The notes: generated by a model from the sequence alone, not told the origin. 64,000 bases of DNA from Paracoccaceae bacterium (GCA_029862205.1 JAOTXT010000008.1:1-64000); one strand, 5' to 3'; numbered from the stretch's first letter, positions 7,998-16,846 are shown. Numbers and translations are program-made.

Positions 7998-8507
7998 GTG
8001 CCGCAAGGGCTTGTCGATGACGCACGTTTCGATGCCGTCTTCGGTGATGCGTTCCAAGACATCTCGATCCCCCAGCACCTGGTCACGCATGAATTCAACG
8101 AACTCGTCGCTTCCCGGCTCAAACCTGGCGGGGTCTATGTTCTAAACGTCGTCGATGCCCTGCCGACACCGCGTTTCATGCTGTCGCTTGCGCAGACGCT
8201 GAACGCGGCCTTCCGCAGCGTCGAGCTTTGGATCGACCGCGATAACGTGCTGCCGATCGAGATCAGAACAACCTGGATCGTGCTCGCCTCGGACCGAGAG
8301 ACGCCCAGCGACACCCTGGAGGCCGAATATGGATTCGGCCGCGAATGGGTCCGCTTGCCGCTCGATAGGATGATCAGCGCCGTGGGATCGGATCGGCTGG
8401 TGTTCCTGACCGACGACTTCGCTCCGGTGGACCGGCTTCTGGGCCCGGTGCCGATCTGGCTGGCGCAGCAGCGCCCTGACCGCCGTCCGACTACGCACCG
8501 CGTCTAA
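7998..8507 (+). pseudogene. 5'-truncated spermidine synthase-like protein
   Basis: A 169-codon open frame that begins in the middle of a domain. RFDAVFGDAF, PQHLVTHEF and LKPGGVYVLNVVD match the middle of spermidine-synthase-fold proteins (the D-x-GDAF aminopropyl/decarboxy-SAM site and the following helix). The N-terminal beta sheet and the GGGxG nucleotide-binding motif are missing and not found upstream in any frame. In many alphaproteobacteria this domain is fused to an upstream membrane (MFS-like) half, which is also absent. I call it a remnant; a short functional protein is less likely. Confidence 0.6.
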
Positions 8508-8555
8508 GGAATTTCGCCTCGACCAGAAGGTAGAGGCCGATGCGCGCGCTACCGC

Positions 8556-9725
8556 TCAAACCGCCACGATCTCTGGAGACAAGCCCATTTTCGCGATATC
8601 GCTGCCGATCTCGTCGCAATAGATCGGGTTCATCACGATCACCACATCCGGAGGGCGCCGTTCCAGGATATCCGGCGTGTCGATCAGGTGGCCGCTGCCA
8701 GCGATATAGGTCCCGGATTTGTGCGGGTTGATATCGACCACATAGGCGATTTCGGGTCCCAGCCCCAGGGTCGAGATGAACGACACCGTACGTGAACTGC
8801 CGCCCCAAAGGATGACGGTCTTGTCCTGATCGCACCAGGTGTCCAGGCGTTGGCGCCATTCCTTGAGACGTGATGCGACACCGCATTTGAACCGGTCCAC
8901 AAGCGCGAACGCAGAGGCATCGGCCGGCTCCGGCGGCGCCGGGTCGTCTGCCGGGCGTGCGGCGATCATCAGGTATTGATTTTCGTATCCGGTCCAGGTC
9001 TCGACCACATCAAGCCCGAGCGCGCGGAACAAATGCTCGAGCGATTGCTTGGTGAAGTAGGAGGCGTGTTCGTAGTAAATCTCCCAGAACGCCAATTCTT
9101 CGAACATTTGCCCGGCATTGGGGATCTGGAAAAAGACCAGGCTATTGGGCTTGTCGCGCACCGCTTCGGCGATCACTTCGACAAACTCGGCGGTGTTTTT
9201 GATATGCTCCAGCGTCATCTTGCAGCAGAATAGATCCGCTGGCTCGTTGACATGGTCCCGCGTGAAGAACTCGGTCTTGAACGCGACCTCGACGTCTTCG
9301 GGGATTTCCTCGCGACCCGCGATGAAGGCCGGGTCATAGCCCACCCCCCGGTTGTTTCCATGCGCGCAGAGCAAGATCAGGAAGTCGCCATTACCGCAGC
9401 CGACCTCGATGATCCGTTTGCCGCGGATGTTGAATTTCTCGATCAGATCCCGTGCAAGCTGGTCGTGGAACCGGTTGAAGGTCGGCGAAAAGCCTTGGGT
9501 GGATTCATACCGCTCCGAATATTCTGTGAGCGCTGGGTCAAAGCTCATATTGCCAACGAACCCGCAACGGCCGCAGAGGCCGAGATCGATGTCGCCGGTG
9601 GGGAATGACTTCGCCTCCGCCTCGGTCGTCAGGAGGAGCACACTGTTGGTCGGCGCCGGGCCAGCGGAGTAGAAATGGGTCATCGACCCTTTCCGGCAAT
9701 TTGGGCAGGGGCTTTGTTGGTGCAT
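8556..9725 (-). CDS. Class I SAM-dependent methyltransferase (sugar C-methyltransferase type)
   Basis: A 389-residue three-part methyltransferase. Residues 1-60 carry C7/C10 and C51/C54, the zinc-binding N-terminal module (Methyltransf_13 type). Residues about 85-250 form the SAM domain with IIEVGCGNG at 105-113 and CKMTLEHI later. The C-terminal third (ILWGGSSRTVSFI...VVDINPHKSGTYIAGSG) matches the Methyltransf_14 Rossmann-like domain. This architecture occurs in deoxysugar C-3 methyltransferases (TylC3/NovU-like), so a role in surface polysaccharide or nucleotide-sugar modification is inferred. No glycosyltransferase or sugar synthesis genes are adjacent, so it may be a stray island gene. 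Ribosome site is weak. Confidence 0.8.
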   Translation of the reverse strand: MHQQSPCPNCRKGSMTHFYSAGPAPTNSVLLLTTEAEAKSFPTGDIDLGLCGRCGFVGNMSFDPALTEYSERYESTQGFSPTFNRFHDQLARDLIEKFNIRGKRIIEVGCGNGDFLILLCAHGNNRGVGYDPAFIAGREEIPEDVEVAFKTEFFTRDHVNEPADLFCCKMTLEHIKNTAEFVEVIAEAVRDKPNSLVFFQIPNAGQMFEELAFWEIYYEHASYFTKQSLEHLFRALGLDVVETWTGYENQYLMIAARPADDPAPPEPADASAFALVDRFKCGVASRLKEWRQRLDTWCDQDKTVILWGGSSRTVSFISTLGLGPEIAYVVDINPHKSGTYIAGSGHLIDTPDILERRPPDVVIVMNPIYCDEIGSDIAKMGLSPEIVAV

Positions 9726-10047
9726 TCTGTTAACTCTTATGGCCGCTGATCACCTACAATGACCGCGGGGTGAATTGCAACGTCAGCTATGCCCTCAACA
9801 ACGTGGCCGGAGTTCTTTTTGTTCTCGCGATGACACAGGAAGACACAATCGGCGCGCTGGCTTATCTTACAAGTGATTCCCGCAGGCCTGCGCTGTTCGA
9901 GCGCGGTATCTCGCCATCCTGGAGCGGCTGGGAAGCAATTCCCCCGGTCCATTGCCGTCAAGGTAGGATCCCGCGGCGGGTGACCATGGACGAGGTCATC
10001 AGCTTGACGGAATGCTCGCGCGGGGTCCGGCGGACGAGAACGTAGGG
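9726..10047. other. Intergenic, nothing recognised
   Basis: About 320 nt between the methyltransferase and arfB. It contains short open frames without ribosome sites or family features. The arfB promoter is expected near its right end. Confidence 0.4.
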
Positions 10048-10467
10048 ATGATCGAAGTCACACCACAGATCGCCATCGCGCCCTGGGAGGTGACCGAGAG
10101 CTTCGCGCGCGCCTCGGGCCCTGGCGGGCAGAACGTCAACAAGGTCGAGACTGCAGTGGTTCTGCGGTTCGAGGCGGCGCGCTCGCCCAATCTGAGCCCG
10201 GCGGTCAAGGCGCGGCTGAGGCGCCTGGCGGGCCGGCGCTGGACCACCGATGGTGCCGTGGTGATCCGGGCCGAGCGCCACCGCAGCCAGGCGCGCAACC
10301 GGGCCGAGGCGATGGAACGGCTGGTCGCCTTGATCGCCGCCGCCGCCGAGCGACCGAAGCGCCGCCTGCCGACCCGGCCGACCCTGGCCTCGAAACGGCG
10401 CCGGCTGGATTCGAAAGCACGCCGGGGCGCGGTGAAGCAGCTGCGGGGCAGGCCGGATGATGAGTAG
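10048..10467 (+). CDS. arfB: Alternative ribosome-rescue factor ArfB (YaeJ type)
   Basis: A 139-residue peptidyl-tRNA hydrolase of the class I release-factor family. It lacks the codon-recognition domains and keeps the catalytic GPGGQ loop (residues 24-28, in ASGPGGQNVNK). The C-terminal tail is Arg/Lys-rich (PKRRLPTRP, SKRRRLDSKARR), as needed to bind the empty mRNA channel of stalled ribosomes. ArfB releases nascent chains from non-stop ribosomes. Length matches the E. coli protein (140). The ATG at 10048 was chosen over an in-frame start at 10012 because the family begins at this point; the Shine-Dalgarno is weak (GTAGGG). Confidence 0.9.
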   Translation: MIEVTPQIAIAPWEVTESFARASGPGGQNVNKVETAVVLRFEAARSPNLSPAVKARLRRLAGRRWTTDGAVVIRAERHRSQARNRAEAMERLVALIAAAAERPKRRLPTRPTLASKRRRLDSKARRGAVKQLRGRPDDE

Positions 10468-10656
10468 GACCGCAGATCGACAGTTTTGAACCGGGCCCGC
10501 GGCTTCCCGAGATCCTAAAATTGTGCGACGCCGCTGGGCCGATGCCAGCTTCGTGCCAGAACGCGCTTCCCGAGTTGTTCCGGTCAATGGATGCTCGCCG
10601 ATGCTGGCGTTGTCGGTGCTCGGCGAAAAGCCTTTGCGCCGAATGCCAAGTGTGCC

Positions 10657-11670
10657 TCAGAACCCCTCCAGCACCAGCTTGCCACGCGCCGTTCCGCTTG
10701 CAAGAGTTAGGTGGGCACGTCTCAGGTTCTCCGCGCAGATCGTCCCAAGCGCCTCGGTCGCCGTTGACCTGATCTTTCCGGCATCGAACAGCTTCGCTAC
10801 GTCGTTCAGGATTTCGCCCTGCCGGGCCATATCCGCAGTCTGGAACAGCGGCCGAGTGAACATCAGCTCCCAGTGGGTCGACACTGCTTTGGTCTTGAAC
10901 GGCATGATGTCCATGGTCTCGGGATCGTCGATCAGGCCGAACCTGCCCTGCGGCGCGATCAGTTCGGCCGCCTGGCCGACATATTGATGCGTGTGTGTGG
11001 TCGAGAAGACGAAGCCCGGGGCACCGATCCCAAGAGCCTCGACCTGTTCCGGCAAGGGCTCTCCGTGATCGACGGTATGATGGGCGCCGAGTTCCTTCAC
11101 CCAAGCTTGCGTTTCCGGGCGCGAGGCACTCGCGATCACCGTCAGATCCGTCAGCGCCCTGAGAAGCTGGATTGCAATCGAGCCGACCCCTCCGGAGCCG
11201 CCGATGATCAAGACAGCCGGCGCCGCGCCCGGCACCGGATCGGTGACGCGAAGCCGGTCGAACAGCATCTCGTATGCGGTCAGCGAGGTGAGCGGCAGGG
11301 CTGCGGCTTCGGCGTTGGACGCCGTTTTCGGCTTCTGGCCGACAATACGCTCATCGACCAGGTGATATTCAGCGTTCGTGCCAGAGCGATTGATGACACC
11401 AGCATACCACACCCGATTGCCTAACTTGAAAGCGGCGGCTTTGTCGCCGGTCTCGACGACCTCGCCCACGGCATCAAAGCCCAGCACATTCGGCTGATCA
11501 CCCTCCGGCGGGCGCCGGTTACGCACCTTGTAGTCCACCGGGTTGACCGAGACCGCGTGAACACGGATCAACAGGTCGCGCCCGGTCGGAGAGGGCCGTT
11601 CCACCTCGAAGTCAACCAGGCTGTCATCGCTCTCGATGTCCCCAAGTCTCATATAACCGACGGCTTTCAT
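10657..11670 (-). CDS. Zinc-type alcohol dehydrogenase-like quinone oxidoreductase
   Basis: A 337-residue medium-chain dehydrogenase/reductase. An N-terminal GroES-like domain (VHAVSVNPVDYKVRN, LGFDAVGEVVETG) is followed by the NADPH-binding motif IIGGSGGVGSIAIQL (G157-G163). The catalytic and structural zinc cysteines of true ADHs are absent, so an NADPH:quinone/enone reductase-like role fits (ZADH family). The start at ATG 11670 has GGGAGAAAC upstream. It is divergent from an HxlR regulator 181 nt away, a common arrangement in which the regulator senses electrophiles or quinones and derepresses the reductase. Confidence 0.85.
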   Translation of the reverse strand: MKAVGYMRLGDIESDDSLVDFEVERPSPTGRDLLIRVHAVSVNPVDYKVRNRRPPEGDQPNVLGFDAVGEVVETGDKAAAFKLGNRVWYAGVINRSGTNAEYHLVDERIVGQKPKTASNAEAAALPLTSLTAYEMLFDRLRVTDPVPGAAPAVLIIGGSGGVGSIAIQLLRALTDLTVIASASRPETQAWVKELGAHHTVDHGEPLPEQVEALGIGAPGFVFSTTHTHQYVGQAAELIAPQGRFGLIDDPETMDIMPFKTKAVSTHWELMFTRPLFQTADMARQGEILNDVAKLFDAGKIRSTATEALGTICAENLRRAHLTLASGTARGKLVLEGF

Positions 11671-11814
11671 GATGTTTCTCCCGGCGCCAAAGCCAATCAA
11701 GCAAGGTCATCCTTGCCCGCGACGGCAGTGATTTGGGCTAGAATGGTCAAGGCCATGGCACGTCTTGCTTTGACAATTTCGCGGTGAACCGGCATTAGGC
11801 GGAATAGGCGCATC

Positions 11815-11830
11815 TGTGCAAGTACGCACA
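11815..11830. promoter_or_regulatory. Candidate HxlR operator
   Basis: TGTGC-AAGTAC-GCACA is a perfect inverted repeat in the intergenic region between the oxidoreductase and the HxlR gene. A TTGACA (11770-11775) with CATTAG 17 nt later could be a promoter reading toward hxlR, placing the repeat near +10, where a repressor would block initiation. Assignment is inferential. Confidence 0.35.
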
Positions 11831-11851
11831 TTTTGGGCATATAGGGATCAA

Positions 11852-12208
11852 ATGGATACTGTAGATCAAGCCATCGAGGCCGGCGCGCGCTTCCAGCGCT
11901 ACGATTGCAGCGAGGGCTGCCCGGTCGAGGCGGCGCTCGAGCAGATCGCGGGCAAGTGGAAGGGGTTGATCATCTACCACCTCTTGGACGGGATCCTGCG
12001 CTTCAACGAACTGTCGCGCCGGGTCGGGAACGTCACGCAGCGCAGTCTGACGAAACAGCTCCGAGAGCTGGAGGCGGACGGTATCGTGCGGCGTCAGGTA
12101 TTCGCCGTCGTCCCGCCGAAGGTGGAATACAGCCTGACCGAGAAAGGCCAGCAGCTTCGCGCCGCGATAGATGCCCTGCGGCTATGGGGCTCTCAACACC
12201 CGAAGTAG
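11852..12208 (+). CDS. HxlR family winged-helix transcriptional regulator
   Basis: A 118-residue MarR-like HxlR regulator: CPVEAALEQIAGKWKGLIIYHL, then LRFNELSRRVGNVTQRSLTKQLRELEADGIVRR (helix-turn-helix and wing) and PPKVEYSLTEKGQQL. Cys19 and Cys23 (YDCSEGCPVE) precede the HTH; the cysteine just before PVE is the conserved redox-sensing Cys of YodB/HypR-type members. The start is set at the ATG at 11852; a GTG 12 codons earlier falls inside the palindrome and is less likely. It lies divergent to a quinone-oxidoreductase-like gene, its probable target. Confidence 0.85.
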   Translation: MDTVDQAIEAGARFQRYDCSEGCPVEAALEQIAGKWKGLIIYHLLDGILRFNELSRRVGNVTQRSLTKQLRELEADGIVRRQVFAVVPPKVEYSLTEKGQQLRAAIDALRLWGSQHPK

Positions 12209-12505
12209 TCCGGCTCACCAACTCGCATGCATTTGGCTGCCGGCCAGCGACGGCCCCAACCCTGTCCGAACCCGGCATCGCATCGCGCAGCTCGATGTCG
12301 TCAGTGGGTCATCGGTTACCGTTCAGCGCCGCATCTGGGCGGGTCCCCAATGCAGCGGAAAACGGACGAAGCGTCGAAGGTCCGCTTCGCGACACATAGC
12401 AGGCCTCCACCGGTGTGATGGCAAATGTCTGGGTTGTGCCAAGAGGCGACGCTTCAAGAGAGCGCAAAAAGGGTGGTTTCTGGATATTGCGCCAGACTCG
12501 ATAAT
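12209..12505. other. Intergenic, nothing recognised
   Basis: About 300 nt between hxlR and the AT-rich island. Composition is ordinary up to about 12480 and then falls sharply in GC. No gene, RNA or clear terminator was recognised. Confidence 0.4.
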
Positions 12506-13329
12506 TTACTCCACTGATCCACTTGTGCAACGATTGGCAGAAAGCACCTCTCCTTCAATCATCACAGAAAACTCCATACAATTATCCAATTTCCGTACTT
12601 TCAGTGGACTGCCACCAATGAACCCAACAACTCCATATTGATTCCCATCAGGATCAGACATTCCAATAATATTTTGCGTATTTGTAAGAAAATGGAATCT
12701 TTTATTACCAGCATCAAAAGACAATATTAACACGATACATATTATCAAAGAGATATTGAATTTTTTCGACGCGATGAACTTTTTGTAATTACGGAGTCTT
12801 GCAAATTGTCGACGTATCGTTTTAAAGGAACGAACATTTGTTTTTATAAAAAACGCTAGAAAAACAATTATTAGAACTAGAAAATCTAAAAGCAAATACA
12901 TAAATTGATTCTGAAGATATATTATTCCAAATATATAGAATGAAACGAAAATAGTAAACCATCCGAAGGTGTCACTATAAATAGACTCAACATAATTAGT
13001 ATTTTTTGGATACGAAAGCAGAGCAACAATCCACTTTTTCTTTTCTTTACTAAATAGCATTACAATAAGCGCTATCATAGACATAAATAAAAGAAGACAA
13101 ATTGGGATATATAGTAATATTAACCGAGATAAAATAAAGAAACTCCAATATATATAAAGAATTGAAAATAAAACCAAATATAAAAACTATAGTCTAGCAA
13201 AAAGCCTATCGAATTTGGAAAGTTAGTTAAGAAAAACCCAGCGAAATGAACCAAGCTTAGTGATAAAACGGCAAAAATTACATCTGCGATCCGCACAGTT
13301 GTTCCAAAAAAATTCATCTGTTTGGCCAT
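12506..13329 (-). pseudogene. AT-rich polytopic membrane protein, apparently frameshifted
   Basis: Two overlapping minus-strand frames together look like one membrane protein. The first (13329 to 13120, start ATG, 69 residues) encodes two hydrophobic helices (VIFAVLSLSLVHFAGFFL; FYIWFYFQFFIYIGVSLFYL). The second (up to 13177, down to 12506, 223 residues) has about four more helices and a soluble C-terminal region (SDPDGNQYGVVGFIGG...CMEFSVMIEGE). They overlap by 58 nt in different frames; a single indel in the A/T-rich overlap would join them into about 270 residues. The region is far more AT-rich than its surroundings, indicating recent transfer. I do not recognise the family. Two separate overlapping genes or a sequencing indel are alternatives. 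Confidence 0.55.
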
Positions 13330-13840
13330 GACATGTCAATGGGTCTGGCGTGCTTAGATGATAATTGTCAGAAGTCACGACGTGGAGTCAATCGCTGGTT
13401 CGTGCGGTCAATTCGTGGGGACCTTATCGAAATCGGTGGTTTCTGCGCGATCTCGGTCCATCCTCTGAACACCAAATTGATCGACGCACACACTCGCGCA
13501 AAAGCGCACCCGGCATTGGCAGCATTGGGTCAGACCGGTCATCCAATCAAGAAGCTCTGACTAGCGCATTGTCCCGCATGGCCGACCTTCATGACCTGAT
13601 CGACCGTCTGGGACGACAGTCCGGGACTCTCCCGATGGTCGTCGCGAGGATTCGACCGTCAAACGACCGATTCCGCGCTCGCAAGAAATAGGTTCCAAGG
13701 CGCCTGACCTACGCGTTTCCAGACCGCGTTGGGCGTCTATTCGGGCCCCAACGAGGTCGCCCGCATGGGCGCTCAAACCAAAGGCTCCGCGCCCATCCCG
13801 GCGTGCGATCGGCGCGCCCGCGCCCTCGCGAAGGCCAGTG
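13330..13840. other. Intergenic, nothing recognised
   Basis: About 510 nt between the AT-rich island and the next gene. A 75-codon plus-strand frame (13333-13560) and a 123-codon minus-strand frame (13561-13932) exist, but neither has a ribosome site or a recognisable family, and the latter is Arg-rich in the way of shadow translations. Confidence 0.4.
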
Positions 13841-14809
13841 TCAGGCCTTCGCCTCCTTGGGGTCTCTGAGGTCGAGATAGCCGGTGGGCGCCAGCCCACC
13901 GCCTTCCGGGCCGATCGCTGCCGACCAGTCAAGCGCTGCGAGCTGCGCGTCCTCCGACAGCCCGTTCAGGCTCGACCCCATCCCGGCCATCAGCCGCGCG
14001 ATCAGCCCGGACGCAATCTCCTGCCGGGCGCCTTCCAGGGGCCGGCCGGCCAAGGCCCGGTCAAAGCTCACCAAGCGCGCTTCCGCCATCGCCCGGAACT
14101 CCGTCACCGCGGCCACCTTGGTGGCGATCAGCGCATGGCGCGCCTGCGCCACGTAGCCCTGCGCCAATACGTTCTCCGCGACATGCGCGCCGAAGCCGTG
14201 GAGCGGGCATTCAAACGGCGTGATCGTCGTGCCGTTGGAACAGGGCACCGAGACATTGCCGTTCTTCAGATACATGGTGATCGGGAGCTGATCCCCCGGC
14301 GGTGTGACGATGGCGATATCGTAGTCGCCCGAGATCGACAGGAACTCGGGCTCACCCAGATAATCACAGATCCGCAGCGCCGCATTCAGCGCCTCGAAGT
14401 CGTCGGCGCTCACGTTGCGGCGCACGCCATGGCCTCGGTCGCCGCCGGTGGGGTCGCTGTTGTGCACCGTCAAATCCGCCTCGCCAGTATTGGCAAAGGC
14501 GCGGTCCGCGATCCCCTTCAGCGCGTGAGGCACCGAGTCATGGTGCACCGGCGTCAGCAGCTGGAGCGCGTCGGCGGTTCCCGTCTCGTTGACCCGCACG
14601 GCCACCGTATAGGCCGGGAAGCCCGCGCCCCGCGTCGCCGCCAGATGGCGAGACAATTTTCGGTCGAGTTCGGTGAACACATTGCGCTGGACGACCTGCG
14701 TGACGGCATAATCGTGTCCTTGCAGCCGCTCGATATGCGAAACCTCAAGGACCGCAATCCGTTCAAGGCTTGGCTCGACGAGAGTCTTGAAAACCTCACT
14801 CACGCTCAT
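13841..14809 (-). CDS. Hypothetical protein, unrecognised family
   Basis: A 322-residue soluble protein without signal peptide or membrane helix. I do not recognise the family. Visible features: an N-terminal helix (SVSEVFKTLVEPSLERIAVLE), a mixed region with HNSDPTGGDRGHGVRRN, a beta segment IVTPPGDQLPITMYLKNGNVSVP, and a helical C-terminal third. Two His-containing stretches (TPVHHDSVPHAL; CPLHGFGAH) could be ligands. Codon and base composition match the host, unlike the AT-rich gene next to it. No neighbour is close enough to form an operon. Ribosome site is weak. Confidence 0.65.
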   Translation of the reverse strand: MSVSEVFKTLVEPSLERIAVLEVSHIERLQGHDYAVTQVVQRNVFTELDRKLSRHLAATRGAGFPAYTVAVRVNETGTADALQLLTPVHHDSVPHALKGIADRAFANTGEADLTVHNSDPTGGDRGHGVRRNVSADDFEALNAALRICDYLGEPEFLSISGDYDIAIVTPPGDQLPITMYLKNGNVSVPCSNGTTITPFECPLHGFGAHVAENVLAQGYVAQARHALIATKVAAVTEFRAMAEARLVSFDRALAGRPLEGARQEIASGLIARLMAGMGSSLNGLSEDAQLAALDWSAAIGPEGGGLAPTGYLDLRDPKEAKA

Positions 14810-15253
14810 CTGGACAACCTGTGGTGGATTCGCGCGCTACGGATTCATCCAAGCACATATGCTCGACCGTTCCGAGCAAATTTTAACCATTTGGGTCTGA
14901 TCAATAGATCGCTTCATCGTCCAATGGCTCACCCGACGAACTCGACCTGTGCCGCCCATTCACACATTGTTTGCATTCGCCGAGGGGTCTACCCACGGCG
15001 ATTAACGCGCGGATTGCCGATACGCGCGGCTGCGCGGGATTGAACGTTAATTCTCCTACGCATTCCAGACCCGCTCCATCGGTGTCGCGAACGGTAACTC
15101 ATGACCCAAACGGGATATTTTCACGCAGGCAGCTAAGTTCACCCCTTCGCGGGTTTGGTCGCCCTGTCGGGGTCATGTAGGGATAGCCATCCTTCTGAAT
15201 TGCGCGTATTCATCTTCCAACACCACAGCATGACGCGCGAAATTGGGTGCAAA
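14810..15253. other. Intergenic, probable promoter region of the globin-cyclase operon
   Basis: About 445 nt with no supported gene. The right-hand part must contain the promoter of the truncated hemoglobin operon. I looked for FNR/NNR-type TTGAY-N4-RTCAA boxes here and saw none. Confidence 0.4.
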
Positions 15254-15625
15254 ATGGCGTCTCAATCGCTCTTCCAGAAGTACGGCGGTTTTGCCAAGGT
15301 TAGCCGAGTCGTTCTGGCCTTCTACGATAAGGTGCTCGATTCTGAGCAGATTGGGGATTTCTTCGATGAAATCGATATGAGCCGTCTGGTGGATCATCAG
15401 ACGAAGTTCATCGCGTCAATTCTAGGCGGTCCTGCATCTTACACAAATGAACGATTGCATCAACTTCACGCACATATCGGAATCTCCGATGATGACTTTG
15501 ATGAGATGGCCAAGCTTCTGAACGAGGCCCTCGAGGAACGTGGCTTCGAGCCCGGAGACCGCGAGGCGGTGATGCAGGAAATCGAGTCACGACGTAACTT
15601 CATAGTTAGCCGAAACGGCGCATGA
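15254..15625 (+). CDS. Group I truncated hemoglobin
   Basis: A 123-residue 2/2 globin. It has the group I pattern: GGFAKVSRVVLAFYDKVL with B10 Tyr24, then FF (37-38, CD1 Phe), a QTKFIASILGGPASY segment, and proximal His72 (LHAHIGI, 10 residues before Phe82). Such proteins bind O2, NO or CO and often act in NO dioxygenation or sensing. The start ATG at 15254 is where homology begins; the ribosome site is weak. Its stop overlaps the start of the cyclase gene by 4 nt (ATGA at 15622), so the two proteins are made together. GC content is visibly lower than flanking genes. Confidence 0.88.
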   Translation: MASQSLFQKYGGFAKVSRVVLAFYDKVLDSEQIGDFFDEIDMSRLVDHQTKFIASILGGPASYTNERLHQLHAHIGISDDDFDEMAKLLNEALEERGFEPGDREAVMQEIESRRNFIVSRNGA

Positions 15626-16692
15626 GCATCTCAGCGATCAACGAGCAATTGCTCCGCGCGATCGGCGTCGGAATTGCGATCGTTGGCGAGGAAGACCTGG
15701 GCTTCCGGTTTCACAACGAAAAGTTTGCGGAATGGTTCGGAGAGCCAGACGCATCATTGCCTGACGTCTTCTCGGAATTGAGTATTGATCAGCTCCGCGA
15801 TGGTCTGGCAGCTGACGGGTCCTATTCGATCGAGTGCCGAGTAAAGCCGAAGCGACGTATGCTGATTATCGCGCTCTCGCTCAGCCGTGCGACATCCAAT
15901 GGTGAGTCCCTACTGGTTGTTGAATGCCAGAACATCACGCGCATCCGGGAATTGGAGTCCATGATCGACTCCTACTCGACGATGGTCGAACGTAACACCC
16001 GCGAGATCGAGCGGGAGCGCGAACGGGCCGAGCGGCTATTGCTGAACATCATGCCGAAGACTGTGTACGAGGAATTCAAGACTTTCGGCGTGGTTAATCC
16101 GCACCTTTATGAAGAAGTTACGGTGGTAATGCTCGATTTCATCGGTTTTACCAAACTAGTGACACAAGTTGACCCAAACACGATCGTAAGTGAGCTAAAT
16201 GATATCTTCACGTCTTTTGATCGCATCTCAGAACAGTTCGGATGCGAGCGAATCAAGACTATGGGTGATGCCTATTTGGCGGTCGCAGGAATGCCCGAAC
16301 CGAACCCCGACCATGCAAGAGCGGTTGCAAATTGTGCAATACGGTTCGTCCGCTATCTCGAAAGGCGCAATATGAGCAGTTCGATTCACTGGAACGCCCG
16401 GGTAGGGATTGCAACTGGCTCCGTGGTCGGTTCTGTGGTCGGTGTCCAGAAGTATGTTTATGACATCTTCGGCGAGGCAGTGAACCTCGCTTCTCGCTTG
16501 CAGGTCTTTGCCGATCCAATGCAGATCATTGCCCACAATGAGATGAAGAAGTCTTTGGTGGAGGAGTTCACCTTGAGTGATCTCGGTCGGCACGAAGTGC
16601 GAGGATTCGGCGAAATGCGGCTAATTGATCTGTCCACTGAATTGAAGGGGACCAATACCCGCCATCGTGACCGAATGGACCCGCGTAATTGA
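15622..16692 (+). CDS. Class III adenylate cyclase with N-terminal PAS-like sensor
   Basis: A 356-residue soluble nucleotidyl cyclase. Residues 1-105 form a small PAS-like domain (GVGIAIVGEEDLGFRFHN), 107-145 a signalling helix ending in ERLLLNIMP, as in guanylate-cyclase/HNOBA-type linkers, and 165-345 the catalytic domain. Metal-binding D172 (LDFIGFT) and D216 (KTMGDAY), and transition-state N288 and R292 (VNLASR), are present. Purine-selecting residues are K212 and D281 (VYDIFG), the adenylate-cyclase combination, so cAMP is the predicted product. Translation is coupled to the truncated hemoglobin, suggesting heme-gas or redox input. Active form should be a homodimer. Confidence 0.88.
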   Translation: MSISAINEQLLRAIGVGIAIVGEEDLGFRFHNEKFAEWFGEPDASLPDVFSELSIDQLRDGLAADGSYSIECRVKPKRRMLIIALSLSRATSNGESLLVVECQNITRIRELESMIDSYSTMVERNTREIERERERAERLLLNIMPKTVYEEFKTFGVVNPHLYEEVTVVMLDFIGFTKLVTQVDPNTIVSELNDIFTSFDRISEQFGCERIKTMGDAYLAVAGMPEPNPDHARAVANCAIRFVRYLERRNMSSSIHWNARVGIATGSVVGSVVGVQKYVYDIFGEAVNLASRLQVFADPMQIIAHNEMKKSLVEEFTLSDLGRHEVRGFGEMRLIDLSTELKGTNTRHRDRMDPRN

Positions 16693-16846
16693 AAACACTC
16701 AGGCATCGCTAACTGCATCGTACGGCGACAATTGGCACAAACTGGACACCCGTGAGCGCCCTCCGGAATGTCCGGCAGCGATCGCACAACCGGCGGTTTG
16801 GCCTGGCGCGGCATCGTGGGCCAAGACCGGAGGGTGACAGCGGCGC

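Noticed and set aside
7998..8507. Functional spermidine synthase
   Set aside because: The N-terminal sheet and nucleotide-binding motif are missing; only the middle and C-terminal part remain.
13561..13932. Minus-strand 123-codon open frame
   Set aside because: Arg/Ser-rich, no ribosome site, overlaps the 3' end of the gene at 13841-14809; spurious.
5291..16692. Prophage or integrative element anchored in tRNA-Ala
   Set aside because: No integrase, excisionase, phage structural gene or repeated tRNA 3' end was seen; only a patchy accessory composition remains.
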